In this document: piece after piece, positions 9,535-18,393 of the stretch
How the letters are laid out: each line of letters begins with the position of its first letter
Numbering within the stretch: the stretch's first letter is position 1
NCBI GenBank assembly: GCA_039930465.1
Contig: JBDTTU010000015.1
Location: 1-58,485 of the forward strand
DNA from: LMDS01 sp039930465
GTDB taxonomy: Bacteria > Pseudomonadota > Gammaproteobacteria > Burkholderiales > Burkholderiaceae_C
Length of the DNA stretch: 58,485 nucleotides
Reading direction: 5' to 3'
Made by a program: the position numbers and the translations under genes
Notes under the pieces: generated by a model
The model's database searches: none
The model's input: the letters and a program-made list of their open reading frames with translations, nothing else
What the model was told of the DNA's origin: nothing

Positions 9535-10867
9535 CTTCGGCTTCGCCCCAGATTTCACCGCCATGGCGGCGCACGATGCGCCGCACCGAAGCCAGGCCGA
9601 TGCCGGTGCCGGGAAAGTCATTGGCGCTGTGCAGGCGCTGGAACACACCGAACAGGCGGTCTGAAAAGCGCATGTCAAAACCGGCGCCGTTGTCGCGCAC
9701 GGTGAAGACGTCGCCACCCTGGGGCGAACGCTCGAACACGATGCGGGCTTCGACGCTCTTGCCGGTGTACTTCCAGGCGTTGCCGAGCAGGTTCTCGATC
9801 ACCACGCGCAGCAGCGTGGCGTCGCCCTGCACCTGCAGGCCGGCTTCGATGTCAACCTTGACGGCGCGCTCGGGCCACTGGCGGCGCAGGTCGTCGGCCA
9901 CGTAGCCGGCGAGCTGCGACAGGTTCACGCTCTGGCGTGCCAGCGGCTGCGACGACAGCTTCGAGAGCGCCAGCAGCGCGTCGATCATGTTGTTCATGCG
10001 CGCGGCGGCGGCGAGCACGCGGTCGAGGTGGTCGTTGCCGACGCGGTCGAGCAGCCGGCCGTAGTCTTCCTTGACGATCTTCGTGAAGCCTTCGACCACG
10101 CGAATCGGCGCGCGCAGGTCGTGCGAGATGGTGTAGCTGAACGATTCCTGCTCCGCGCCCGATGCTTCGGCGGCGGCTGCGGCCGCGTCTGCCGGTCCGG
10201 TGGCCGCCGGGCTGGTCGCCGCTGTCGCGCCAGCGGGGGCGGCGTCGAGCTCGCGAAAGGTGCCCTGGTAACCGGCGAAAGCGCCTGCCGCGTCGCTGCG
10301 AACCCGTGCCCGCAGCCGGCCGGGCCGCGGCTCGCCGCTGCCGTGCAGCAGGCGGACGCTGACGCCGTCGAGAGCCACCGCCGCTTCCAACTGCGCCTGC
10401 AGCGCCGCCGGGGTGTCGGTGCTGAAGTATTGCCAAAGCAAGGGCGACGAGCGCGTTGCCGACCAGTCGCCCTGCGGAGCACCGGCCGGCGGGCGCCACT
10501 GCACGAGCCGGTGCTGCGTGTCGGTTTGCCACTGCCAGACGTCGCTCAGGTCGCCCAAGCTCTGCAGCTGCAGGCGGGTTTCCCGCAAGGCTTCGCGCAG
10601 GAGGCGATGGCGGCTTGCCGCGCGCAAGGCGAGCGCCGCGAACAGTGCAAGCATCAGCGCAGGCAGCACGACGAGGAAGACGAGGGTGGCGCTCAGGCCC
10701 GGCACGGCGCCATCGGGCGCGGCGGGCGGGAGGTGGTCGATGATCGCGGCCCACAGCGCCCAGGCCAGCAGCACGGTGCCGACCACCACCGCACACAGCG
10801 TGGCCCAGGGCCGCCAGCGGGGCTGCAGTTGCGCACCAATGCCACTGACACGATTCATTCGGCGCAT
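9491..10867 (-). CDS. Membrane sensor histidine kinase
   Basis: This is a HisKA-type kinase of 458 aa. Two N-terminal membrane segments (about residues 22-45 and 58-82) flank a short periplasmic loop. A PAS-like region with WQWQTDTQHRLVQW and an Ala/Thr-rich linker follow. The H-box is FSYTISHDLRAPIRVVEGF, and the ATPase domain has the N-box VIENLLGNAWKYTGK, G1 VRDNGAGFDMRF and G2 GTGIGLASVRRIV. This H-box resembles phytochrome-type and related kinases. A second in-frame ATG at 10858 (MNRVSG) is an alternative start. The gene is convergent with the ANTAR regulator; no receiver gene lies next to it on the same strand. Confidence 0.9.
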   Translation of the reverse strand: MRRMNRVSGIGAQLQPRWRPWATLCAVVVGTVLLAWALWAAIIDHLPPAAPDGAVPGLSATLVFLVVLPALMLALFAALALRAASRHRLLREALRETRLQLQSLGDLSDVWQWQTDTQHRLVQWRPPAGAPQGDWSATRSSPLLWQYFSTDTPAALQAQLEAAVALDGVSVRLLHGSGEPRPGRLRARVRSDAAGAFAGYQGTFRELDAAPAGATAATSPAATGPADAAAAAAEASGAEQESFSYTISHDLRAPIRVVEGFTKIVKEDYGRLLDRVGNDHLDRVLAAAARMNNMIDALLALSKLSSQPLARQSVNLSQLAGYVADDLRRQWPERAVKVDIEAGLQVQGDATLLRVVIENLLGNAWKYTGKSVEARIVFERSPQGGDVFTVRDNGAGFDMRFSDRLFGVFQRLHSANDFPGTGIGLASVRRIVRRHGGEIWGEAEVNQGAQFHFSLPQG

Positions 10868-11027
10868 TGTAGAGGCGGGGTCGCGCGCTGCGCGGCCGGT
10901 ACGGGGCGGTCAAGTTTGCCGAACTGCTGCCGAAATCAGGGCACTGGGTGGCCGCACTGTCGTGGCCGTGGTCCGGTGCCGCCAGGTGCCGCCCGCCTCC
11001 AGGGTCAACCGGGTTCAATGACCGTTC

Positions 11028-11735
11028 ATGTTGCTGCGCGTTTCCCGCATAACGTTCTGGCTGGCTGCACTCGCGGCCGCCGTGGCGTTGGCCGTTCCGA
11101 CCGGTTGGGAGACCGGCCTGACGGGCTTCGCCGCTGTGGCGAGCGCCCTGGCCTACGCCTTGTGGCGTTCGGGCGTGGCGCAGCTGCGGCGCGACGAAAC
11201 CGTGCGGGCTTTGGTGCCCGTAGCGGTGCCGTTCGCGGGCTCGGCGCTCGACGAAGCGGCGGCGATGATCGAGGCCCGCTGCGCCGCAGCCGGTACTTTC
11301 GAGGCCGCGTTGCACGGCGTGGCCCGCATCCTGAAGACCGAACTCGGCGCGCTGCGGGTCGTGGTCTACCGGGTAGTAGGTGCTGACGAGACACATGCAC
11401 GGGTTTCCGAACTGATCGAGTCAGCGCCGGGGTTCCATTCCGCCGAGCATCGCCTTCATTTGCGTCGGTCCGCGGTAGGGATGGCGATCACGACACGGCT
11501 CGAAGTGATCGACGCCGGTGGCGCCGTCGCCTTGCCCGTGCCGGGCGCCGACGCTGTGGTGGCCGTGATCGAGATGACCGGCATGCAGATCGACATCGAC
11601 GCCGACGCACTGGCCCTGTTGCTGGCGCGGGCTCGCGAACAGCTGGCGCGACGGGCCGAGCCCGTGGCGACGGGCCGGCGTCGGCGCCGGCCTGAAGGTG
11701 GCGGACTTTCGGCGCGCTTGGGTGAGAATGGTTAA
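11028..11735 (+). CDS. Hypothetical membrane protein with GAF-like C-terminal region
   Basis: I do not recognise a family. The 235-aa product has two hydrophobic N-terminal segments (ITFWLAALAAAVALAVP and LTGFAAVASALAYALW). A soluble part of about 170 residues follows, whose pattern (TFEAALHGVARILKTELGALR, then AVALPVPGADAVVAVIEM) is reminiscent of a GAF fold. The C-terminus is Arg-rich. It is followed 138 bp later by the Hpt gene on the same strand and is divergent from the sensor kinase. A sensory role is plausible from context but unproven. Confidence 0.7.
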   Translation: MLLRVSRITFWLAALAAAVALAVPTGWETGLTGFAAVASALAYALWRSGVAQLRRDETVRALVPVAVPFAGSALDEAAAMIEARCAAAGTFEAALHGVARILKTELGALRVVVYRVVGADETHARVSELIESAPGFHSAEHRLHLRRSAVGMAITTRLEVIDAGGAVALPVPGADAVVAVIEMTGMQIDIDADALALLLARAREQLARRAEPVATGRRRRRPEGGGLSARLGENG

Positions 11736-11873
11736 TCTCGCACTTTCCGCACGAACGCGCGGCTGGGGCGGGCAACGCAGGCCGCAAGGCTCTGGCATGC
11801 TCGCCGGTGGTATCGCGAATCGGATTTTGATGACACTGCAATCTGACTTCCGCACTGCGGCCACGGGTTCACG

Positions 11874-12275
11874 ATGATGGCGACCGAGCCCTTGTCCGCA
11901 GACGCTGCCGGCTCCACGGCGACCAGCCTCGATGCCGACGCGCTGGCGCGCCTGCGCGAACTCGATCCGAAGGGCGAGAACAAGCTGCTCGAACGTGTGC
12001 TGCGTGCGTTCCAGAGTTCTGCTGCGCGCCTGATGCCGCAGCTCGAGACCGCCCGGCTTGCCAGCGACCGCGCCACCGTGCGGCTGGTGGCGCACACGCT
12101 GAAGTCGTCTTCGGCGAGCATCGGTGCGCTCGAGTTGTCGCAGGTGTGTGCGCAGCTAGAAGCGTTGATCCGTGCCGAATCGGCCGACGATCTCGACCCG
12201 CTGCTGCACCGGTTGCGCGTGGCGCTTGGCGCCGCACTGAAAGCGATCCAGCGCCTGCTGGACGAGCGCCCGTGA
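11874..12275 (+). CDS. Hpt-domain phosphotransfer protein
   Basis: This is a small histidine phosphotransfer protein (133 aa) that shuttles phosphate between a kinase and a receiver. The phospho-accepting His lies in VRLVAHTLKSSSASIGAL, the classic Hpt helix, followed by LSQVCAQLEALIR. The 3' end overlaps the GTG start of the next gene by 4 bp (GTGA), so it is translationally coupled to the REC-GGDEF-EAL protein, its probable partner. Another in-frame ATG lies one codon downstream. Confidence 0.9.
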   Translation: MMATEPLSADAAGSTATSLDADALARLRELDPKGENKLLERVLRAFQSSAARLMPQLETARLASDRATVRLVAHTLKSSSASIGALELSQVCAQLEALIRAESADDLDPLLHRLRVALGAALKAIQRLLDERP

Positions 12276-14527
12276 GCGCCCGCGCCGACACCACCGCCGA
12301 CGACCTGCCCGAGCAGCCGCGCGTGCTGCTGGTCGACGACGACGAAGTCAACCTGCTGCTGACCTCCATCGCGCTGCGCGAGCGTGGTTTTGCGATCACC
12401 GAAGCCACCAGCGGCGAGCTGGCGCTGGCCGCACTGGCCAGCGGCCTGCCCGACGTGGTCGTGCTCGACGCACTGATGCCCGGGCTCGACGGCTTCCAGA
12501 CCTGCCGCGAGCTGCGTGTGCTGCCGGGCTGCGAATCCTTGCCGGTGCTGATGCTGACCGGGCTCGACGACGACGCCTCGATCACCCGGGCCTACGAAGC
12601 CGGTGCCACCGACTTCTTCGTCAAGTCGACCCAATGGAGCCTGCTGGCCGGTCGCCTGCGTTATCTGTTGCGCGCCGCGCGCGTGCGGGCCGAGCTCGAG
12701 CGCAGCAAGTCGCGTCTGGCGCGGGCGCAAGACCTGGCGCGCATGGGAAGTTTCGACTGGAAGCGCGGTTTCGGAGGGCCGGTGTTCTCGGTCGAAGGGC
12801 TGCGGGTGTTCGGCCTCAGCCCGAACGACACGCTCGCGTTCCGGCCGCTGTTGCGCATGCTGCCGCCCGATGACCGCAGCGGGCTGGTCGCGGTGCTGCA
12901 CGAGGTGATCCGCCACAGCACCGTGCTGGCCACCGATGTGCCGGCCACGCTGCGCGACGGGCGCCAGCGCATCGTGCACGTCGAGGCCGAACCCGAATTC
13001 AATGAACACGGCAACCTGATCGGCTACAGCGGCATCGTGCAAGACGTGACCGACCGGCGCCTGGCCGAAGACAAGATCCGCCACCTTGCGAACTTCGACA
13101 CGCTGACCGGCCTGCCGAACCGCCGCCAGTTGATCTGGCGTGCCGAGCGCGCGCTCGAACACGGCCGGCGCCTGAACCACCAGGTGGCATTGCTGCTGAT
13201 TGACCTGGACCGTTTCAAGATCATCAACGACACGCTGGGTCACGGTGCCGGCGACGAGCTGCTGATGGAAGTGGCGCGCCGCCTGCGTTCGTGCGTGCGC
13301 CATTCCGACCAGGTGATGGAAAGCACGATCGAGTCGATGGGCTCGCGCTCGCACCGCACGCTCGAAGCGGTCGGCCGTTTGGGCGGCGACGAGTTCGTGG
13401 CGTTGTTGCCCGAGGTGGTCGACGAGCGCGATGCCGAGCGCGTGGCGCAGCGCATTCTCGACCTGATGCGCGAACCGATCTTCGTCGGCGGGCAAGAGTG
13501 TTTCGTGACCGCGAGCGTGGGCATCGCGCTGTTCCCGCGCGACGGCACTTCGGTGGCCGACCTGATGCGCAATTCCGACGTGGCGATGTACTCGGTCAAG
13601 TCGGCCGGGCGTAATTCGGCCTCGCTCTATCGCCCGGCGCTGGCTGGCCAGGGCCGCGAAAAGCTCGAACTCGAAAGTGCGCTGCACAAGGCCATCGAGC
13701 GCGACGAACTGGTGCTGTACTACCAGCCCAAGATCGACGTGCGCGGGGCCAAGATGGTGGGCGCCGAAGCCCTGATGCGCTGGCGCCGCAACGGTGTGCT
13801 GGTGCCCCCGGGCGACTTCATTCCGCTGGCCGAAGAAACCGGCCTGATCGTTCCTCTCAGCGAGTGGGCGATCCGCGAGGCGGCGCGCCAGGCGCGCGTC
13901 TGGCAAGACAACTTCGGCTTCGCCGATTCGATCGCGGTGAACCTGCCGAGCCGGCTGTTCGAGCGCACCGACCTGGTCGAGTACATCCACAACGCCGTCA
14001 CCACTTACGGTGTGCCGCACCACGCGATCGAACTCGAGATCACCGAAACAGGCTTGATGAAAGACCTGCAGAACGTGATCCCGTCTCTGCACCGGCTCAA
14101 CGAGATCGGTGTCGAGATCTCGATCGACGATTTCGGCACCGGCTATTCATCGCTGGCCTATCTCACCGCGTTGCCGATCAGCGAACTGAAGATCGACCGC
14201 AGCTTCATTCGTGATCTGGGCATGACGCCGCAGAGCTCGGCCGTTGTCACCGCCATCATCGCGCTGGCCCGCTCGCTCGGCTTGCGTGTCGTGGCTGAAG
14301 GTGTGGAAAACCTGCGCCAGATGGAAGTGCTGCACCGCCTGGGTTGTGGCGTGATGCAGGGTTTCCTGTTCAGCAAGCCGCAGCCGCCCGAAGACATCGA
14401 AACCTGGCTGCAGCAGACCATCCTGCCGCGCAAGGCACCCTGGATCGGCAAGGCTGACGAATCCGACCTGGCTGAAGTGCTGCGCTTCCCCGACGTGCGC
14501 GACCCGCGCACCAAACCACTGGGCTGA
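12272..14527 (+). CDS. REC-PAS-GGDEF-EAL cyclic-di-GMP response regulator
   Basis: This predicted bifunctional c-di-GMP enzyme has 751 aa. The receiver domain has LLVDDDEVN, the phospho-Asp in VVVLDALMPGLDG and a Lys near FFVKST. A PAS domain (about residues 140-260) is followed by GGDEF (FDTLTGLPNRR, then VGRLGGDEFVALLPE) and EAL (VGAEALMRWRR, EITETGLM, SIDDFGTGYSS). Both active-site signatures are intact. The GGDEF domain carries an unusual insertion of about 18 residues (around MESTIESMGSRSHRTLEA) between RHSDQV and VGRLGGDEF. The start is a GTG overlapping the Hpt stop codon. It is probably phosphorylated through that Hpt protein. Confidence 0.93.
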   Translation: MSARADTTADDLPEQPRVLLVDDDEVNLLLTSIALRERGFAITEATSGELALAALASGLPDVVVLDALMPGLDGFQTCRELRVLPGCESLPVLMLTGLDDDASITRAYEAGATDFFVKSTQWSLLAGRLRYLLRAARVRAELERSKSRLARAQDLARMGSFDWKRGFGGPVFSVEGLRVFGLSPNDTLAFRPLLRMLPPDDRSGLVAVLHEVIRHSTVLATDVPATLRDGRQRIVHVEAEPEFNEHGNLIGYSGIVQDVTDRRLAEDKIRHLANFDTLTGLPNRRQLIWRAERALEHGRRLNHQVALLLIDLDRFKIINDTLGHGAGDELLMEVARRLRSCVRHSDQVMESTIESMGSRSHRTLEAVGRLGGDEFVALLPEVVDERDAERVAQRILDLMREPIFVGGQECFVTASVGIALFPRDGTSVADLMRNSDVAMYSVKSAGRNSASLYRPALAGQGREKLELESALHKAIERDELVLYYQPKIDVRGAKMVGAEALMRWRRNGVLVPPGDFIPLAEETGLIVPLSEWAIREAARQARVWQDNFGFADSIAVNLPSRLFERTDLVEYIHNAVTTYGVPHHAIELEITETGLMKDLQNVIPSLHRLNEIGVEISIDDFGTGYSSLAYLTALPISELKIDRSFIRDLGMTPQSSAVVTAIIALARSLGLRVVAEGVENLRQMEVLHRLGCGVMQGFLFSKPQPPEDIETWLQQTILPRKAPWIGKADESDLAEVLRFPDVRDPRTKPLG

Positions 14528-14539
14528 TCGGCTGCCGCC

Positions 14540-16369
14540 ATGCAAGCCACCCGACCCGCCAGCCTGGCACCGCCTGCGGCCGAAGCCAGCGCCCAAGCCA
14601 CCTCGCCGGCGCATCTGGCCAAGGCCGCGCTGCGCCGGCTTGCGATCGACAAGCTCGAACCGACCCCCGAAAACTACGAACACGCCTACCGGATGGAAGC
14701 CGGTGGAGCCGCCGTGGCCGCGCTGTTGCCTGAGCGCGGCCAACGCCTGATCGAACGGTTGGCACAGCGTGCATTCGATGGCGAAGCTGCGGGCGGCGCT
14801 GCCGCCGCTGCCGAGTTCGCCCAGGCGGTGGCGCGTGGCCGTTGGGAAGTGGCCGAGCGCAACCTGCAGAACGCGCCGGCGCCCGACGCATCGGTGATCG
14901 TGGCACTGATCGAGCGGATCGTTCGAGGCATCGACCGCGGTGGCCGCAACTGGACCCAGGCGCGCAAGAAAGATGGCTTGCAGCGTGTGCTGCAAGGCAG
15001 TCGCAGCGATCCCCGGCGCCTGCAGCAGCGCCTGGCGCAATTGCTGTCGAGCTGGGAAACCGATGTGGCCGACGTGTCGCCGGAAGGGCAGGGCGAAGCC
15101 GAAGCCGTTGCGCTGCCCGGGCCAGCCGAAGCGCTTCTGGCCGCGACGCAAGCAGCCCTGCCGCAAGGCGCGCCCGGCGAATGGCCGCGGGTGCTGGCGC
15201 CACTGGGCGGCTCGCTGCAACGGGCCTTGCCGGCTTCAGACGAAGGGGTGCCGCACGAAGTGGCGAGCGCACTCGCTGCGCTCATGTTGCGGCTGCAGGC
15301 CGAAGGTGCAACAAAAGCACTGGTCGAAGAGCTCGAAGCCCTGTGCGGGCGTGCGGTGCAGGTGCTGGATCACCGGCACCACCTGCTCGGGCAGCTCGGC
15401 GGGCTGTGCCAGGAACTGACGGCGAGCATCGCCGACCTGGCCGAAGACGACAGTTGGGCCAAGGGCCAGTGCGACGCGATGCGCGCGAAGGTCGACGAAG
15501 GCCTGACCGCACGGGGTGTGCGCGCGGTGAGCGAACTGCTGCGCAACACGCGCGAACGGCAGAGCCAGATTCGGGCCGAGCGGGCGCAGGCGCGCGACTC
15601 GCTCAAAGGGCTCATCAACCGCATGTTGAGCGAACTCGACGAGCTCGGTTCGCAGACCGGCAACTTCCACGAAAGCGTCGGGCGCTATGCCGACGTGATC
15701 GAGCGGGCCGACTCGCTCGAAGGCCTGGCCGGCGTGGTGCGCGAGATGGTCGAAGAAAGCCGCACCGTGCAATCGCTGGTGCGCCAGACGCAGTCGCGGC
15801 TGCAGGAAGAACACAGCCGCGCGACCGGCCTGACGCAGCGTGTCAGCGAACTCGAAACAGAGATGCAGCGCCTCTCGGACGAGGTCTGCACCGACCAGCT
15901 CACGCAGGTGGCCAACCGGCGTGGGCTGATGCAGGCGTTCGAGGCCGAGCGCGCGCGCCACGAACGCAGCGGCGCGCCGCTGGCGATCGGGCTGCTCGAC
16001 ATCGACAACTTCAAGCGCCTGAACGACGAGCTTGGCCACGGTGCTGGCGATGAAGCGCTCAAGTCGCTGGCCGTGCTGGTTGGCAAGACCTTGCGCCCCA
16101 CCGACCTGGTGGCGCGCTACGGTGGCGAAGAGTTCGTGGTGCTGCTGCCCGAGACGCCGATGGACGAAGCCCAGGCCATCCTGACGAGGCTGCAGCGCAC
16201 CCTCACCGGCGGGCTGTTCATGCACGACCAGAAGCAGGTCTTCGTGACCTTTTCGGCCGGTGTCACAGCCTATCGGCTGCCCGAGCGCATCGAAGACGCG
16301 CTGGAGCGCGCCGACGAGGGCATGTACGAAGCCAAGCGCACCGGCAAGAACCGCACTTGCCTGGTCTGA
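14540..16369 (+). CDS. Diguanylate cyclase with long helical N-terminal region
   Basis: This 609-aa protein has a C-terminal GGDEF domain (about residues 440-609) that makes c-di-GMP. The active site is YGGEEFVVLLPE, and the inhibitory I-site RPTD sits exactly five residues before it, so product feedback is likely. The upstream 440 residues are Ala/Glu/Leu-rich and largely helical, with coiled-coil stretches before the cyclase (SRLQEEHSRATGLTQRVSEL). The opening (LRRLAIDKLEPTPENYEHAY) is typical of a group of proteobacterial cyclases with an uncharacterised N-terminus. It lies 12 bp after the GGDEF-EAL gene and is probably cotranscribed with it. Confidence 0.93.
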   Translation: MQATRPASLAPPAAEASAQATSPAHLAKAALRRLAIDKLEPTPENYEHAYRMEAGGAAVAALLPERGQRLIERLAQRAFDGEAAGGAAAAAEFAQAVARGRWEVAERNLQNAPAPDASVIVALIERIVRGIDRGGRNWTQARKKDGLQRVLQGSRSDPRRLQQRLAQLLSSWETDVADVSPEGQGEAEAVALPGPAEALLAATQAALPQGAPGEWPRVLAPLGGSLQRALPASDEGVPHEVASALAALMLRLQAEGATKALVEELEALCGRAVQVLDHRHHLLGQLGGLCQELTASIADLAEDDSWAKGQCDAMRAKVDEGLTARGVRAVSELLRNTRERQSQIRAERAQARDSLKGLINRMLSELDELGSQTGNFHESVGRYADVIERADSLEGLAGVVREMVEESRTVQSLVRQTQSRLQEEHSRATGLTQRVSELETEMQRLSDEVCTDQLTQVANRRGLMQAFEAERARHERSGAPLAIGLLDIDNFKRLNDELGHGAGDEALKSLAVLVGKTLRPTDLVARYGGEEFVVLLPETPMDEAQAILTRLQRTLTGGLFMHDQKQVFVTFSAGVTAYRLPERIEDALERADEGMYEAKRTGKNRTCLV

Positions 16370-16400
16370 CGCGGGGCGGCCGGGCGGCTCGCTTTCGGGC

Positions 16401-16775
16401 TCAGCAGTCCTTCAGGTTCCCGGTGGCCGCACCGTCCACGCCTTGGGTGAGCACCGCGCGCACGGCTTCGCGGTCGCTCAGGCGCTGCTTTTTCGCCAGC
16501 GCCCCGGCCAGCGTGGCCTGTTCTTCGATCGTCGTGCGGCTCGGCAGGCCACTGCAAGCCAGCAGGTAGACCACCCGGCGCGAGGTGCCGAGCGTGGCAC
16601 CGGTTTGTGACGCGACGCGCGGCGCCATCGCGAGCAGGTCGTCGGGGTGCATGCCCACGCGTGGTGCCACTTCGGTGAGGTGCCTGGATTCGGAGCGCCC
16701 GGCGAAGAAAACCACCACGAACAGCACCGCAAAGGCCATCCCGCTCACTGTCGCAACGTGTTTGTACATTTGCAT
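16401..16775 (-). CDS. Hypothetical membrane-anchored protein
   Basis: This 124-aa product (or 122 aa from the next ATG, 16769, which has GGGGG at better spacing) has one N-terminal hydrophobic segment (MAFAVLFVVVFFAG) followed by a soluble region with two Cys (LLACSG and the C-terminal LKDC). I recognise no family. It is convergent with the diguanylate cyclase gene upstream and divergent from the tetR gene. Confidence 0.6.
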   Translation of the reverse strand: MQMYKHVATVSGMAFAVLFVVVFFAGRSESRHLTEVAPRVGMHPDDLLAMAPRVASQTGATLGTSRRVVYLLACSGLPSRTTIEEQATLAGALAKKQRLSDREAVRAVLTQGVDGAATGNLKDC

Positions 16776-16950
16776 CCCCCAGTCTTTCGAGGCTTGAACC
16801 CGTGGTGTCGCCGAACCCGCCAAGTGTCGAGTGTGGACCGGCCCGAAGGTTCTTGCACGAAGCAGGCCAACAAGCGGTCGAGTTAGGGGCTTCCGGACCC
16901 GGCGTCGGCCCGTTTGCCTTCTTCACGGGCGCTGCGGTACGCTGCGCGCC

Positions 16951-17622
16951 ATGAACGAATCAGTACAAAAGCCTCGGCGCGCCGGCAGACCACCGGCATC
17001 CGCTGCGCGCACCAACGACCCGGAAAGAACGATGGCCAACATCGTCGAAGTCGCCACACGGGAGTTTGCCGACAAGGGCCTGTCGGGCGCCCGCATCGAC
17101 GAGATCGCCGCACTCACGCGCACCAGCAAGCGCATGATCTATTACTACTTCACGAGCAAGGAAGGCCTCTACGTGGCCGTGCTCGAAGAAGCCTACCGGC
17201 GCATCCGCAGCATCGAAGCCACGCTGAATCTCGACGACCTCGAGCCCGAAGCGGCGCTGCGCAAGCTCGTCGGCTTCACCTTCGACTACCAACTCGCCAA
17301 CCCCGATTTCATTCGCCTCGTGATGACGGAGAACATCCACAACGGCGAGTTCCTGGCCCAGTCCAAGACCATCCAGCAACTCAACGTGCCGGTGATCAAT
17401 GCCGTCAAGGCTGTGTACGACCGCGGCGTGAAGGCGGGTGTGTTCAGGCGCGGGCTCGACGCGGTGGAGCTGCACATGTCGATCAGCGCGCTGTGTTTTT
17501 TCAACGTCGCCAACCGCCACACTTTTGCGCTGATCTTCAAGCGCGACATGACCGACCCCGAGGCGATGGAGAGCCGCCGGAAGAACATCGTGGAAATGCT
17601 GGCGCGATACGTCCGCAAGTGA
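16951..17622 (+). CDS. TetR-family transcriptional regulator
   Basis: This TetR repressor of 223 aa has an HTH near residues 50-80 (GARIDEIAALTRTSKRMIYYYFTSKEGLY), followed by an all-helical ligand domain. The start is the ATG at MNESVQKP; the upstream in-frame extension is not conserved. It lies directly ahead of the TRAP transporter and shikimate/quinate genes in the same direction, with a possible palindromic operator in the 182-bp gap, so it likely controls them in response to a pathway metabolite. That target is inference. Confidence 0.9.
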   Translation: MNESVQKPRRAGRPPASAARTNDPERTMANIVEVATREFADKGLSGARIDEIAALTRTSKRMIYYYFTSKEGLYVAVLEEAYRRIRSIEATLNLDDLEPEAALRKLVGFTFDYQLANPDFIRLVMTENIHNGEFLAQSKTIQQLNVPVINAVKAVYDRGVKAGVFRRGLDAVELHMSISALCFFNVANRHTFALIFKRDMTDPEAMESRRKNIVEMLARYVRK

Positions 17623-17665
17623 GCGGAGGGGGCGCGCCTGTTCAGCCAGGGTTTTTACTGATTCA

Positions 17666-17681
17666 CGAACGTACTAGTTCG
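17666..17681. promoter_or_regulatory. Candidate TetR operator upstream of dctQMP
   Basis: An inverted repeat CGAAC-N6-GTTCG lies in an AT-richer patch between tetR and dctQ. The wider sequence also holds two CGTAC direct repeats. The size and place fit a TetR-type operator. Confidence 0.45.
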
Positions 17682-17804
17682 TACATTATTCGGTCCAAGA
17701 AACGCACAGAACGCTTCCAGGCGGTTGGAACCAGCTGGTTCGCGCCTGCTCCCGGGCCGCTGCGGCCTCGACCGTGGCCAAGCAAAAACAACGCAGGAGA
17801 CGAC

Positions 17805-18380
17805 ATGACCAAGGCTCTCGACCTTTACTGCCGTGCGCTGGAAGCCCTGATGGCCCTGGCGCTGGCCACCATGGTGGTGCTGGTGTTCGGCAACGTGGTG
17901 CTGCGCTACGCCTTCGATTCCGGCATCACGGTATCGGAAGAGGTGTCGCGCTGGCTGTTCGTGTGGCTCACCTTCCTCGGTGCGGTGGTCGCGCTGAAAG
18001 AGCACGGCCACCTCGGCACCGACATGCTGGTCGGCAAGCTCGGGCCGACGGGCAAGAAAGCCTGCCTCGTGCTGGCCCAGGTGCTGATGCTCTACGTGAC
18101 CTGGCTGCTGATCTCGGGCAGCGTCACGCAGGCGCGCATCAACTTTGATGTCGAAGCTCCCGTTACCGGCGCGTCGGTGGCGATCTTCTACGGCGCGGGC
18201 GTGTTCTTTGGCGTGTCTTCGGCCCTGCTGTTGCTGCGCGATCTGTGGCGCACGCTGAGCGGGCAGCTCAGCGAGGCCGAACTGGTGATGGTGCAGGAAT
18301 CGGAAGACCTCGCCGCGCTCGAGGCACACCAGGCACACGATGCCCAAGACGCTGCTTCGGCAGCGGCCATCAAGCGCTGA
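17805..18380 (+). CDS. dctQ: TRAP transporter small permease (DctQ type)
   Basis: This is the small membrane subunit of a tripartite ATP-independent periplasmic transporter, 191 aa with four membrane helices (starting LMALALATMVVLVFGNVVLR). The conserved VSEEVSRWLFVWLTFLGAVVAL block is diagnostic. The start is the ATG after AGGAGA; the longer upstream frame is a shadow. The gene is followed 13 bp later by dctM. Neighbouring quinate/shikimate genes suggest that substrate. Confidence 0.95.
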   Translation: MTKALDLYCRALEALMALALATMVVLVFGNVVLRYAFDSGITVSEEVSRWLFVWLTFLGAVVALKEHGHLGTDMLVGKLGPTGKKACLVLAQVLMLYVTWLLISGSVTQARINFDVEAPVTGASVAIFYGAGVFFGVSSALLLLRDLWRTLSGQLSEAELVMVQESEDLAALEAHQAHDAQDAASAAAIKR

Positions 18381-18393
18381 AGGAGCAGACCTC

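Noticed and set aside
11732..14092. Minus-strand open frame of 786 codons opposite the GGDEF-EAL gene
   Set aside because: Same shadow pattern; the plus strand has intact REC, GGDEF and EAL motifs.
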